Shown in pieces: positions 53,089-61,849 of a stretch of 64,000 nt of DNA. The stretch's first letter is position 1. The number at the start of each line of letters is the position of its first letter. The notes beneath the pieces were generated by a model, which saw only the letters and a list, made by a program, of their open reading frames with translations, was not told where the DNA came from and made no database searches. The position numbers and the translations under genes are program-made. Origin of the DNA: Streptococcus mitis (GTDB lineage Bacteria; Bacillota; Bacilli; Lactobacillales; Streptococcaceae); the NCBI RefSeq assembly GCF_002096845.1, contig NZ_NCVK01000059.1, positions 106,827-170,826 on the forward strand, read 5' to 3'.

Positions 53089-54055
53089 TTGGAAACAATT
53101 TTTTCTGGCCTATCTGCGCTCCCGTAGTCGTCTTTTTGTCTATCTGCTTTCTTTAACATTTCTGATTTTGCTCTTTCAGTTTTTATTTGCCAGTTTGGGA
53201 ATTTACTTTCTCTATTTTTTCCTCTTGTGTTGCTTTGTAACCATCTTATTTTTCACTTGGGATATATTGGCGGAGATGCAGGTCTATCGTCAGGAAATTC
53301 TCTATGGGGAGAGGGAAGCCAAATCTCCTTTGGAAATAGCTTTAGCAGAAAAATTAGAAGCGCGTGAGATAGAACTTTATCAGCAGAGGTCAGACGCAGA
53401 AAGAAAATTGATGGATTTGCTGGATTACTATACCTTGTGGGTCCATCAGATAAAGACCCCCATTGCAGCTAGTCAACTCTTAGTTGCAGAAGTAGCCGAC
53501 CGCCAACTGAAGCAGCAGTTGGAACAGGAAATTTTCAAGATTGACTCCTATACCAATCTAGTCTTACAGTACCTGCGTTTAGAAAGTTTCCATGATGATT
53601 TGGTCTTAAAGCAGGTTCAAATTGAGGACTTGGTCAAGGAAATAATTCGTAAATATGCTCTTTTCTTTATTCAAAAAGACCTAAATGTCAATCTACATGA
53701 CCTTGATAAAGAAATCGTGACGGATAAAAAGTGGCTACTAGTGGTCATTGAGCAAATCATCTCAAACAGTCTCAAGTACACCAAGGAAGGTGGTCTGGAG
53801 ATTTATATGGAAGACCAGGAACTCTGTATCAAGGATACGGGAATCGGGATAAAAAACAGTGATGTCCTCCGAGTCTTTGAACGTGGCTTTTCAGGATATA
53901 ATGGCCGCCTAACTCAGCAGTCATCTGGACTTGGTCTTTACCTATCCAAGAAAATTTCTGAAGAACTGGGTCACCAGATTCGTATTGAGTCTGAGGTTGG
54001 AAAAGGAACGACAGTGCGAATTCAGTTTGCTCAAGTGAACCTAGTCCTTGAGTGA
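53081..54055 (+). CDS. Intramembrane-sensing histidine kinase, BceS-like (TCS01-like)
   Basis: 324 residues. Two close N-terminal membrane segments (~20-60) with almost no extracellular loop, then DHp with phospho-accepting His122 in WVHQIKTPIAA, and HATPase with ISNSLKYT (N box), DTGIGI (G1) and SGLGLYLSKK (G2). BceS-type kinases usually sense via an adjacent BceAB transporter, which is not encoded next to it here. HK01 in pneumococcus by position. Confidence 0.9.
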   Translation: MLDWKQFFLAYLRSRSRLFVYLLSLTFLILLFQFLFASLGIYFLYFFLLCCFVTILFFTWDILAEMQVYRQEILYGEREAKSPLEIALAEKLEAREIELYQQRSDAERKLMDLLDYYTLWVHQIKTPIAASQLLVAEVADRQLKQQLEQEIFKIDSYTNLVLQYLRLESFHDDLVLKQVQIEDLVKEIIRKYALFFIQKDLNVNLHDLDKEIVTDKKWLLVVIEQIISNSLKYTKEGGLEIYMEDQELCIKDTGIGIKNSDVLRVFERGFSGYNGRLTQQSSGLGLYLSKKISEELGHQIRIESEVGKGTTVRIQFAQVNLVLE

Positions 54056-54166
54056 GAAGAGACAATGAGTTTTTACCCAATCTCTTTTTGCTATATTTCA
54101 GGATATTTGAAGACTGTTTTTTACAAAACCAATAATAGAATTTTTAATACGGAATATAGTATAAAT

Positions 54167-54453
54167 ACTGGTTCAAAGTGAAGTTTTGTATGCTTTATAC
54201 TTTTGTTGAGCATAAAATCTATAAACTAAGGGTGAATTACAAAAATTAATTTGAGATGAAGTGAATTGTAGACTTGGGAAATGTCTCCTATTCGATTTCA
54301 GAATGAATCGTTGATACAGGATTAAAAGAACTGCAGCTTTCTTTTTATTTTGAATGAGATAGGTGTATATAGATTTGTGTAACTGGTGTAGAACTGTTTC
54401 CAAGAATTTATTGAATGTATCGAATACACACATTCTATTGATTTTGAACCAGT
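54167..54453. mobile_element. MITE-like segment with 11-bp terminal inverted repeats
   Basis: ACTGGTTCAAA at 54167-54177 and its exact complement TTTGAACCAGT at 54443-54453 bound 287 bp. A minus-strand frame of 86 codons fills most of the inside (54173-54433) but shows no known motif and has no RBS, so it is more likely a transposase scrap or chance. No clear target duplication. Lies just before the RiPP scar. Confidence 0.45.
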
Positions 54454-54503
54454 TTTTAATTTCTAAATGTTATAATAGTTTTATCAAGTAAAAGGAGACT
54501 ACC

Positions 54504-54605
54504 ATGATTGGAGACAATATAAAATTCTTACGAAAATCACATAATCTGATATAACCAGAATTTTCACGGATTGTGGGTGTGTCACGAAATAGCCTAAATC
54601 GTTAG
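54504..54605 (+). pseudogene. XRE-family regulator, N-terminal remnant
   Basis: After AAAGGAG, the frame reads MIGDNIKFLRKSHNLI-stop-PEFSRIVGVSRNSLNR-stop. Replacing the stops (TAA at 54552-54554, TAG near 54603) restores a normal helix-turn-helix of the Cro/CI type (LRKSHNLTQPEFSRIVGVSRNSL). The rest of the gene is gone; its end is fused to the maturase fragment that follows. XRE regulators often head peptide-modification operons. Confidence 0.75.
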
Positions 54606-54610
54606 AAAAA

Positions 54611-54838
54611 CTGAAAAAGCTTACTTTCAATAGAAGTATTGGAAATATTCATTTTACATCTATCAAAGAAACATGGGATAGACCTATATTTTACAAAATA
54701 GCAAATTATATTTTGAATGATAGTAAAAACTGCAGTACTTGTGTGATTTACAATTATTGCACTCAATGTCCGAGTATCGTACTATCTGAAATAAGGAATA
54801 GTAGAGATTGTTCTGCGATATGTAAAAAAACGCATTAG
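54611..54838 (+). pseudogene. C-terminal SPASM domain of a radical SAM peptide maturase (fragment)
   Basis: Frame ending in TAG at 54836-54838 reads GNIHFTSIKETWDRPIFYKI, then SKNCSTCVIYNYCTQCPS and NSRDCSAICKKTH. The GNI-x4-S-(I/L)-K-E-x-W lead and the CxxC-x5-CxxCP...Cx3C array are hallmarks of SPASM auxiliary Fe-S cluster domains at the end of RiPP-modifying radical SAM enzymes. The N-terminal radical SAM core (CxxxCxxC) is missing: only ~70 codons remain, in a different frame from the XRE remnant. The RBS of the ABC gene begins right at its stop, so the two were an operon. Confidence 0.75.
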
Positions 54839-54853
54839 CAAGGAGTATCGTAT

Positions 54854-56365
54854 ATGCTACCATATCTTAAAACTATTAGATGGTATCTCTTCTTTAATTT
54901 TCTTTTTGGTGTAGTATCGAATATCTGCACAGCTTTGTTACCGTATTTCACGCAGGCATTAATCAAAGGGGATTATCAAGTAGCTCTATATGGTTACTCT
55001 ATGTCAGTGGCAGGCTATTTGAGTTGTAACTATATCCAAATGATACTTGATTGGAAGCAGGGGATTATCTTTTCGACTACTTTGAAAAATGAGTGGTTTC
55101 GTTCACTTCTGGGACTCAGTCACCACGATTTCAAGCAGAAAACAGTAGCAGAGTATATTTCCTATCAATCTAATGACCTAGATTCGTTGGAAAAGGATTA
55201 CCTTCCTCCATTGATGAGTTTTATCAAACAAATTTTACGTATCATCATTTACGCTTTCATTATTAGCAGAACAATTAATCCTATTGTATCACTGATTTTA
55301 ATCTTTTCTACTGGAATTAGTATTCAAATTCCTAAAATCGTTGGGAAGTTGACGGCTAATCGTAGACAGGTTTACTTGAAAAAACAAGGAGATTACTATC
55401 GAACTTTGGAGGATTTGCTCATGGGACATCATTTGGTAAATAAACTAACTATGTCGCATTTTTTGAATCAACAAAAGAGTTCTCTAAAGAATTTGCAGGA
55501 TAAGTATTTTAAGTATGGTTTGACAAAAATTACAGGCATCTTATTGACAGGTGTTTCTTTTGAATTCATTAGTCTTGTTCTGTTTATTTATTTAGCCTAC
55601 TCTCTATCTCACCAGCAACTCGGTATTCCTGAGGTGGTGGCGAGTTTCGGATATATTAATGCTTTTTCTGAACCAATACAGGAAATCCTTTATGATTTAC
55701 AAATGTTAGAGTCCGTAAAGCCTGTAATCAAGAGTTTTCAAAACATTGTTGGGAGACCCGTTTCAGTTCAAGCACCTCAACATTCTTTTGATACGATTAC
55801 TTTGAAAAACATTTCCAAACAACTGGGAGAATCAAAATTGATAATTACTTCCGCTACGATTCAAAAAGGGGATAAAATTGCGCTTATTGGTAAGAATGGG
55901 TCTGGAAAAAGTAGTCTTCTCAACATTTTAAATGGAACAGATGAAGATTTTGAAGGACAAATTGTGCTAGATGGGCTTGTTTTGGATCATCTTTGGGGAA
56001 GATTCGGTATGATTCTGCAACAAGAACATACATTTATTTCGAGTTATGAAAATAATGTAACGCTATTCAATAGTTTCAATGAAAAATTCAGAGAAGAAGA
56101 TTTTGAAAAAATTCCACCACAATCTCTGTCAGGTGGTCAGCAACAACGAATGTATTTAAATCGTGAGAAAAATCGTAAAAATCCATTGCTTATCCTAGAC
56201 GAACCTTTCTCTGCCTTGGATACTAATCAGTTTAAAATGGAATTGGAAAGAGTTCTGGAACTACCAAGTGCCGTCATTGTTACTTTACATCGCCAAAACG
56301 AATTATTAAGTAAGTTTGACCAAGTTTGGGAAATTAAGAATGGAGAACTTGTAATTTTGAAATAG
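54854..56365 (+). CDS. ABC exporter (fused membrane and ATPase domains), likely once a RiPP peptide exporter
   Basis: 503 residues. Membrane domain ~1-290 with about six segments, nucleotide-binding domain ~300-503: Walker A IGKNGSGKSS (~347-354), Q-loop MILQQEHTF, signature LSGGQQQRM (~425), Walker B LLILDEPFSALD, H-loop TLHRQ. Walker A and signature are only about 75 residues apart, shorter than usual exporters, so the helical subdomain is compact. The frame is intact despite the ruined genes before it. Start follows AAGGAG, overlapping the maturase stop region. Confidence 0.85.
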   Translation: MLPYLKTIRWYLFFNFLFGVVSNICTALLPYFTQALIKGDYQVALYGYSMSVAGYLSCNYIQMILDWKQGIIFSTTLKNEWFRSLLGLSHHDFKQKTVAEYISYQSNDLDSLEKDYLPPLMSFIKQILRIIIYAFIISRTINPIVSLILIFSTGISIQIPKIVGKLTANRRQVYLKKQGDYYRTLEDLLMGHHLVNKLTMSHFLNQQKSSLKNLQDKYFKYGLTKITGILLTGVSFEFISLVLFIYLAYSLSHQQLGIPEVVASFGYINAFSEPIQEILYDLQMLESVKPVIKSFQNIVGRPVSVQAPQHSFDTITLKNISKQLGESKLIITSATIQKGDKIALIGKNGSGKSSLLNILNGTDEDFEGQIVLDGLVLDHLWGRFGMILQQEHTFISSYENNVTLFNSFNEKFREEDFEKIPPQSLSGGQQQRMYLNREKNRKNPLLILDEPFSALDTNQFKMELERVLELPSAVIVTLHRQNELLSKFDQVWEIKNGELVILK

Positions 56366-56377
56366 CTAAATTATAAA

Positions 56378-56418
56378 GAATAAAACGCATAGTATCAAGG
56401 TTCTTCTGATACCGTTTT
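56378..56418 (+). terminator. Terminator after the ABC exporter
   Basis: GTATCA-AGGTTCTTC-TGATAC stem followed by CGTTTTTCC. Its left arm resembles the terminator at 28686. Confidence 0.6.
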
Positions 56419-56653
56419 TCCTTCTTCGGATAAGGAAACAAAAATTTCTTGCTTCATCTATCTGTTCAATTGATCGATTCGTCAGAGAAAGACTGTAAAA
56501 TTTTTGATATAATGTTAAGAATGGACTGACGGATATTTAAAGGATAATTTCAAAAGAATAACAGGTGAGAAGAAAAATATGTAAGATTGGATAGAAGTCT
56601 CTCTACCATCATCCATGCAGAAACAAGACTATATGAAATAAAAGGAGTAACCA

Positions 56654-57703
56654 ATGACCGGAAACTATTCAACACGTGAATACCGTGAGAAATTATATGA
56701 TGATCTTCATGTTCGATTAAGAGATACAGTGATTTTGATGTGTGCGATTTTTATTGCCTCTATCGGCCTAAATATGAATTCAACAGCTGTTATTATTGGA
56801 GCCATGCTGATTTCCCCTCTTATGACACCGATTGTTGGACTCGGATTTGGTTTAGCTATTTTTGATACGCGTTTAATCAAGCAATCTCTAGAGGTTTTAT
56901 TTACTCAAGTATTGGTCAGCTTGCTTGTATCAGCTCTGTATTTTTGGATTTCTCCCTTATCTTATGAAAGTAGCGAATTGATTGCACGAACCTCTCCAAC
57001 CATTTGGGATGTTCTCATTGCTATTGCTGGTGGGATAGCAGGTGTAATTGGCTCAAGGAAAAAAGAAGCAAATAATATCGTTCCAGGAGTAGCTATTGCA
57101 ACAGCTCTGATGCCACCTATCTGTACTGCAGGTTACGGTTTAGCTAATGGAAATGTACGATTTTTATTTGGAGCTCTCTATCTTTTCTTGATCAACTGTG
57201 TTTTTATCATGCTAACCAACATTGTTGGAACCAGAATTTTGATGAGAAAATCTCCCTTAAGTTCATTTAAAGAGCTAAACATTAAAATGAGAATTGGCTT
57301 GATATCCTTGATTGTATTATTGATTCTTCCAGCCAGCTATTCAGCAGTCACTCTGACGATAGATCAAGCGCGAAAAGAAGGAATCAAACAGTTTGTAGGA
57401 AAAGAGTTCGCCAATCATACGGTCATTAATCAAGTCTATAAGTCAAGGAACAATGAATTGGTCTTGACGGTTGTTGGAGATCCGATTTCAGAAGAAGAAT
57501 TAGAAACGCTCCACCAAAAACAAGCCTCTTACGGTATTCAATCTGTTCAATTGAAAGTCAATCAAGTCCATAATTCGACAAAATTAGACAGTGATACGAC
57601 CAAGGAATTTTATGAAACCATTAACAAGTATATCGATCAAAAACTCTCTGAAAAGGATTCACAAAAAGATCTCGTAAAAGAAAATGAAGCAGACAAGGAT
57701 TGA
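56654..57703 (+). CDS. DUF389 membrane protein
   Basis: 349 residues. Six or so membrane segments with the DUF389 (TIGR00341) core: ASIGLNMNSTAVIIGAMLISPLMTPIVGLG near residues 35-64 and ATALMPPICTAGYG near 149-163. C-terminal ~120 residues are cytoplasmic or extracellular and charged. Function unknown. RBS AAAGGAG. Confidence 0.85.
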   Translation: MTGNYSTREYREKLYDDLHVRLRDTVILMCAIFIASIGLNMNSTAVIIGAMLISPLMTPIVGLGFGLAIFDTRLIKQSLEVLFTQVLVSLLVSALYFWISPLSYESSELIARTSPTIWDVLIAIAGGIAGVIGSRKKEANNIVPGVAIATALMPPICTAGYGLANGNVRFLFGALYLFLINCVFIMLTNIVGTRILMRKSPLSSFKELNIKMRIGLISLIVLLILPASYSAVTLTIDQARKEGIKQFVGKEFANHTVINQVYKSRNNELVLTVVGDPISEEELETLHQKQASYGIQSVQLKVNQVHNSTKLDSDTTKEFYETINKYIDQKLSEKDSQKDLVKENEADKD

Positions 57704-57778
57704 GGATATTGACTTTATCTAACTCATGAAAGCAAATCTTGTGTGGTGATTTGGTCAATCACTACTAGCTCGGATTAA

Positions 57779-57886
57779 ATAATACTCTTCGAAAATCTCT
57801 TCAAACCACGTCAGCGTCGCCTTACCGTACTCAAGTACAGCTTGCGGCTAGCTTCCTAGTTTGCTTTTTGATTTTCATTGAGTAAA
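57779..57886 (+). repeat. BOX element (boxA-boxC type)
   Basis: ATACTCTTCGAAAATCTCTT, CGTCAGCGTCGCCTTACCGT, then GCGGCTAGCTTCCTAGTTTG and TTTTCATTGAGTA. Closest to the consensus of the three copies, no boxB. Confidence 0.92.
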
Positions 57887-57891
57887 AATAT

Positions 57892-57924
57892 AAAAAGCAA
57901 CAGCTGTTTCAGTTGTTGCTTTTT
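57892..57924. terminator. Bidirectional terminator for thrS
   Basis: AAAAAGCAACAGCTG-TTTC-AGTTGTTGCTTTTT; one G-T in the stem, T-runs on both strands. Confidence 0.88.
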
Positions 57925-57945
57925 AGCTAGCTAGGATTTTATCTC

Positions 57946-59889
57946 TTATTTCTCAACTCGTGATTTGTTGGCGATATCAGCAAGGATAGCTTGAACAAAG
58001 TCATCAACTGAGACAGTTTGTGTTTCTTTTTGGCCGTAGCGACGAACGTTGACTGTTCCGTCTTCCATTTCCTTGTCTCCAACAATCAATTGGTAAGGAA
58101 TCTTGCTTGTTTGTGAAGCACGGATCTTGAACTGCATTTTTTCATTGCGCTCATCTACGTCTGCACGGACACCGCGGTCACGGAGTTTCTTCGCCACTTC
58201 CCAAGCGTAGTCCACGTGTTTTTCGTTAGATACTGGGATGAGGGTTACTTGGTGTGGTGCAAGCCATGTTGGGAAGGCACCCTTGTAGTTCTCAATCAAA
58301 ATAGCTGTGAAGCGTTCCATAGTTGAGATAACCCCACGGTGGATCATAACTGGACGGTGCTCTTCGCCATCAGCTCCGATGTATTTAAGGTCGAAGCGTT
58401 CTGGAAGCAAGAAGTCAAGTTGGATAGTAGAAAGAGTTTCTTCTTTTCCAAGAGCGGTCTTAACTTGAATATCCAATTTTGGTCCGTAGAAGGCTGCTTC
58501 ACCTTCGGCTTCAAAGTAGTCCACGCCCATTTCATCAAGGGCTGCACGAAGCATAGTTTGGGCATTTTCCCACATCTCATCGTTGTCAAAGTACTTATGA
58601 GTATCTTGAGGGTCACGAAGAGAGAGGCGGAAGCGGTATTCAGTCAAGTTGAAATCTTCATAAACATCGATAATCAACTGAAGAGCACGTTGGAATTCTT
58701 CTTGGATTTGTTCTGGAGTCACAAAGAGGTGACCGTCGTTGAGTGACATTTCACGTACACGTTGAAGACCAGTGAGGGCACCAGATTTTTCATAACGGTG
58801 CATCATACCGATTTCAGCGATACGGATTGGCAACTCACGATAAGAGTGAACATGGTGTTTGAAGACTTGGATGTGGTGCGGGCAGTTCATTGGACGAAGG
58901 ACAAATTCTTCCCCGTCACCCATGTCCATAGTTGGGAACATGTCTTCTTGGTAATGATCCCAGTGACCAGAAGTCTTGTAAAGTTCAACAGAAGCAAGTG
59001 GTGGAGTGTAAACGTGTTGGTAGCCAGAAGCCAACTCTTTGTCTACGATGTAGCGTTCCAACTCACGACGAATAGTCGCACCATTTGGCAACCAGAATGG
59101 AAGTCCTTGACCAACCTCTTGTGAAATCATAAAGAGGTCAAGCTCTTTACCAAGTTTACGGTGGTCACGTTCTTTGGCTTCTTCACGCATTTGGAGGTAG
59201 TTTTTCAAGTCTTTCTTGTCAAACCAAGCTGTACCATAGATACGTTGCATCATAGCGTTGCCGCTATTTCCACGCCAGTAAGCACCTGCTACATGGAGAA
59301 GGTGGAAGATTTGGATACGGCCTGTTGATGGGACGTGAGGCCCACGGCAAAGGTCTACATATTCACCCTGACGATAGATAGTCAAACCACCTTCGTCTTC
59401 AGAGTGTTCTTCAATCAATTCCAACTTGTAAGGGTCGTTCTTGAAGATTTCACGTGCCTCGTCTTTAGTAACTTCTTCACGGATTGATGGGAAGTTTTCT
59501 TTGACAATTTTTTGCATTTCTTCTTCGATACGAGGAAGGTCTTCGTTAGAGATTTGACCAGCTGTGTTGTCAGTATCGTAGTAGAAACCATCTTCGATAG
59601 CTGGACCAACTCCCAAGTGAATGTCTGGGAAAAGACGACGAGCTGCTTGGGCGAACAAGTGAGCAGCTGAGTGACGCAAGATTGGAAGGGCATCTTCGTG
59701 ATCAGGTGTCACAATTTCGATGCTTCCATCTTCAGTGATAGCACGAGTAGTGTCTATGAGTTTGCCGTTGAATTTACCAGCTAATGCTTTCTTAGCTAGG
59801 GAATTGCTGATAGATTGGGCAATTTCAAAAGTAGTAACGCCAGATTCGAATTCACGAACAGCGCCATCTGGGAAAGTAATGTTAATCAT
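57946..59889 (-). CDS. thrS: Threonyl-tRNA synthetase
   Basis: 647 residues, class II synthetase: N-terminal TGS domain ([13 protein letters not shown]), editing domain with [11 protein letters not shown] (HxxxH) and CRGPH, catalytic motif 2 ([15 protein letters not shown]), zinc ligands in MNCPHH, and anticodon-binding domain ([12 protein letters not shown]). The ATG at 59889 follows AAGGAGAACATC; a longer frame to 60021 runs into the T-box leader and is not used. Confidence 0.97.
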   Translation of the reverse strand: MINITFPDGAVREFESGVTTFEIAQSISNSLAKKALAGKFNGKLIDTTRAITEDGSIEIVTPDHEDALPILRHSAAHLFAQAARRLFPDIHLGVGPAIEDGFYYDTDNTAGQISNEDLPRIEEEMQKIVKENFPSIREEVTKDEAREIFKNDPYKLELIEEHSEDEGGLTIYRQGEYVDLCRGPHVPSTGRIQIFHLLHVAGAYWRGNSGNAMMQRIYGTAWFDKKDLKNYLQMREEAKERDHRKLGKELDLFMISQEVGQGLPFWLPNGATIRRELERYIVDKELASGYQHVYTPPLASVELYKTSGHWDHYQEDMFPTMDMGDGEEFVLRPMNCPHHIQVFKHHVHSYRELPIRIAEIGMMHRYEKSGALTGLQRVREMSLNDGHLFVTPEQIQEEFQRALQLIIDVYEDFNLTEYRFRLSLRDPQDTHKYFDNDEMWENAQTMLRAALDEMGVDYFEAEGEAAFYGPKLDIQVKTALGKEETLSTIQLDFLLPERFDLKYIGADGEEHRPVMIHRGVISTMERFTAILIENYKGAFPTWLAPHQVTLIPVSNEKHVDYAWEVAKKLRDRGVRADVDERNEKMQFKIRASQTSKIPYQLIVGDKEMEDGTVNVRRYGQKETQTVSVDDFVQAILADIANKSRVEK

Positions 59890-59967
59890 GATGTTCTCCT
59901 TACTTATATTATTGACGAATGTGTGAACCCTATTCTGAAAACAGGGACAGAGGATTGTGAAAGTTAG

Positions 59968-60190
59968 AAAAACAAAAAGCGACATCCTCAAAAGGACGTC
60001 GCAACGTGGTTCCACCTTCATTTATGTACCTCAAAAGAGAGGGACACCTCTGATTGGCTCTAACGTGGCCACCGTTTTATGTTTTCATAAAAAACTCAAG
60101 AGTAGTATCAGTTTAGGCTTCCTATGCGTTTCCAGCAACCACGCACTCTCTAGTAGAAAGGGACTAAGTGACTTGTCTCTATGGATTATT
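59968..60190 (-). promoter_or_regulatory. T-box riboswitch (threonine) upstream of thrS
   Basis: On the minus strand: T-box AAGGTGGAACCACG (complement ~60005-60018), then terminator stem GCGACGTCC-TTTTGA-GGATGTCGC with T-run (complement ~59973-60002). Stem I lies in ~60060-60180. An ACT codon in GATACTACTC may be the specifier, but I could not fold it to be sure. Confidence 0.88.
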
Positions 60191-60211
60191 ATAGCATGAT
60201 TGTGAGATTTT

Positions 60212-60586
60212 TCAAGGATTTTGTGAAAGTTTTTTGTTTTTCATTTTTTGTAGAATATGCTTGATGCCAATACCGGAAGCCATGCCCACCAGAGCCAAGG
60301 TTTCATAGATTAGCAAGTAAATTAGTATAAACTTACCAAAAGTTATGATAGTAAAGCAAAAGAGCAGTCCGTTACCAATTAACCACCAAAGTGAGAAACG
60401 GAAACGGTAGCTATAGAGTAGCGATATAATCAAGATTACCAGAGGTGTAAAGAAGAGAATATTATTTACGTAGAGACTCTTGAGCAAAAGGGGGTCAGAA
60501 ATAATTAGTGATAACAACTGATAAAGTGGCCAATAAAAGAAAAATATGACCAGATAGTAGGGGAGATGGGAATAGAATCTACGCAT
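60212..60586 (-). CDS. Small integral membrane protein of unknown function
   Basis: About 124 residues, four hydrophobic segments and a lysine-rich C-terminus. The ATG at 60586 is chosen because GAGGTG lies six bases before it; a GTG at 60595 overlaps that RBS. No family recognised. Downstream on the same strand is the thrS T-box. Confidence 0.55.
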   Translation of the reverse strand: MRRFYSHLPYYLVIFFFYWPLYQLLSLIISDPLLLKSLYVNNILFFTPLVILIISLLYSYRFRFSLWWLIGNGLLFCFTIITFGKFILIYLLIYETLALVGMASGIGIKHILQKMKNKKLSQNP

Positions 60587-60671
60587 GATAATCACCTCGT
60601 TTTAAAAAACAGACAACTTGGATTTCTTACTATGATTATTATAGCATGTTTAAAACAAGAAAGTAAATCTG

Positions 60672-60700
60672 TTGACAAAGAAGTTAGTTATTGGTAGAAT
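60672..60700 (+). promoter_or_regulatory. Promoter of rpsO
   Basis: TTGACA (60672-60677), 17-bp spacer, TAGAAT (60695-60700). The ~85-bp leader that follows contains GGTTACAGGCATGCCAACC, a possible stem for S15 autoregulation (inference). Confidence 0.85.
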
Positions 60701-60790
60701 AGGGATTGTCGTAAAGACAAATAACTTCTTCTTGGTTACAGGCATGCCAACCTGTCACTCGGATGAAGCCAAATAAAAAGGAGAAACATC

Positions 60791-61060
60791 ATGGCAATCT
60801 CAAAAGAGAAAAAAAATGAAATTATCGCACAATATGCACGTCACGAAGGTGATACAGGTTCAGTAGAGGTTCAAGTTGCTGTCCTTACTTGGGAAATCAA
60901 CCACCTTAACGAACACATCAAACAACACAAAAAAGACCACGCTACTTATCGTGGATTGATGAAGAAAATCGGTCGCCGTCGTAACTTGCTTGCATACTTG
61001 CGTAAAAACGACGTTAACCGTTACCGTGAGTTGATTAACTCTCTAGGACTTCGTCGCTAA
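60791..61060 (+). CDS. rpsO: 30S ribosomal protein S15
   Basis: 89 residues, full length. Conserved [41 protein letters not shown] and [13 protein letters not shown]. Binds 16S rRNA early in 30S assembly. RBS AAAAGGAG; biased codons. Confidence 0.98.
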   Translation: MAISKEKKNEIIAQYARHEGDTGSVEVQVAVLTWEINHLNEHIKQHKKDHATYRGLMKKIGRRRNLLAYLRKNDVNRYRELINSLGLRR

Positions 61061-61167
61061 TCTTGCGTCTAAACCGTTTCTATACTTCGTTGGCTTCGGC
61101 TCGATGTACCATTAGTACAATCTTCGCCTCGTCGCCTAGTCTATAAACGGGTTATCCAGCAAGACTG

Positions 61168-61260
61168 GAGCTCTCTGATTTTCAGAGGGCTTTTTACGTT
61201 GTCACCTTACCTTGGTATGCTCAAGTATTATCTTCGGTTACGGTTCCTAGCACTGTAAGG
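61168..61260 (+). repeat. Direct repeat copy 1 (contains the rpsO terminator)
   Basis: Starts with terminator AGCTCTCTGATTTTCAGAG-GGCTTTTT and continues with GTCACCTTACC...TATGCTCAAGTATTATCTT...GGTTACGGTTCCTAGCACTGTA. The same ~92 bases recur at 62500-62592 with about eight differences by eye. The part after the terminator looks like a degraded BOX. Confidence 0.85.
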
Positions 61261-61849
61261 TAAAATAAACCAGAATGATCTCCCTTCGGGGAGTTTTTTT
61301 TGTTTCACTAAAAATTTTGTACAATCTTCGGCTTACCGCCTAGTCTATAAACGGTTTATCCAGCAAGAATTATGATGCTAAGGGCGTTAAAAATCCGTAT
61401 GAAAATAGGGAAAGGACACCGTGTTCGATGAACACAAGGAGTTTCATCTTTTTCACTAGGATTTTAGCCCGGATTCAAATCAGCTCTCTGATTTTCAGAG
61501 GGCTTTTTTATTGAGGTTTTATCGGTCACAATTTTGGAGACTACAAAAACCTCAAATGGTATCAGCTAATTACACCATAAAGGTGCGTAGCTACTCGGCT
61601 TGAAAAGCCGAGTAGCTGTCTGCAAGCCCCCTCGGAGAGCCTACACTTTACGAAGTAAAGTATAATGTGTTATACTTTACATGGAAGTAGTCACGAATTC
61701 CAGTTAGAAATTACTTTGTAACGACGTTTTGAGGAGGAGTAAAATGCTTTCCTATGTTCGACATTACCCACTAGCGATAGCTAAATTAATGTGTCTGTGC
61801 TTTCCTAAAATCTACTGATTTATTACTGACCAATACAGGAGGTTTTTTT
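61261..61849. other. Repeat-rich, mostly non-coding stretch upstream of cadD
   Basis: Holds: hairpin with T-run CTCCC-TTCG-GGGAG-TTTTTTTT (~61281-61302); a second copy of CGCCTAGTCTATAAACGG.TTATCCAGCAAG (61131-61162 and ~61338-61368); a second terminator-like CAGCTCTCTGATTTTCAGAG (~61481-61506); a perfect hairpin AGCTACTCGGCTT-GAAA-AGCCGAGTAGCT (~61588-61617); and dyads ACTTTAC-GAA-GTAAAGT and GTATAA-TGTG-TTATAC (~61647-61677), likely an operator-promoter. Apart from a 24-codon frame (listed separately), no gene is seen. Confidence 0.6.
61744..61818 (+). CDS. Possible 24-residue leader peptide upstream of cadD
   Basis: ATG at 61744 preceded by GAGGAGGAGT; the frame reads MLSYVRHYPLAIAKLM and then CLCFPKIY, stop at 61816-61818, 32 bp before cadD. 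The good RBS and CxC pair are suggestive, but such a short frame could be chance or a remnant. Confidence 0.3.
   Translation: MLSYVRHYPLAIAKLMCLCFPKIY

Noticed and set aside
54173..54433. 86-codon minus-strand frame inside the MITE-like segment
   Set aside because: No RBS, no recognisable motif, and it sits almost exactly within the inverted repeats; more likely chance or a scrap.
58339..59124. Long plus-strand frames opposite thrS
   Set aside because: Shadow frames of a highly biased minus-strand gene; no RBS and odd composition.
59890..60021. N-terminal extension of thrS
   Set aside because: It would translate the T-box leader; the RBS is directly before 59889.
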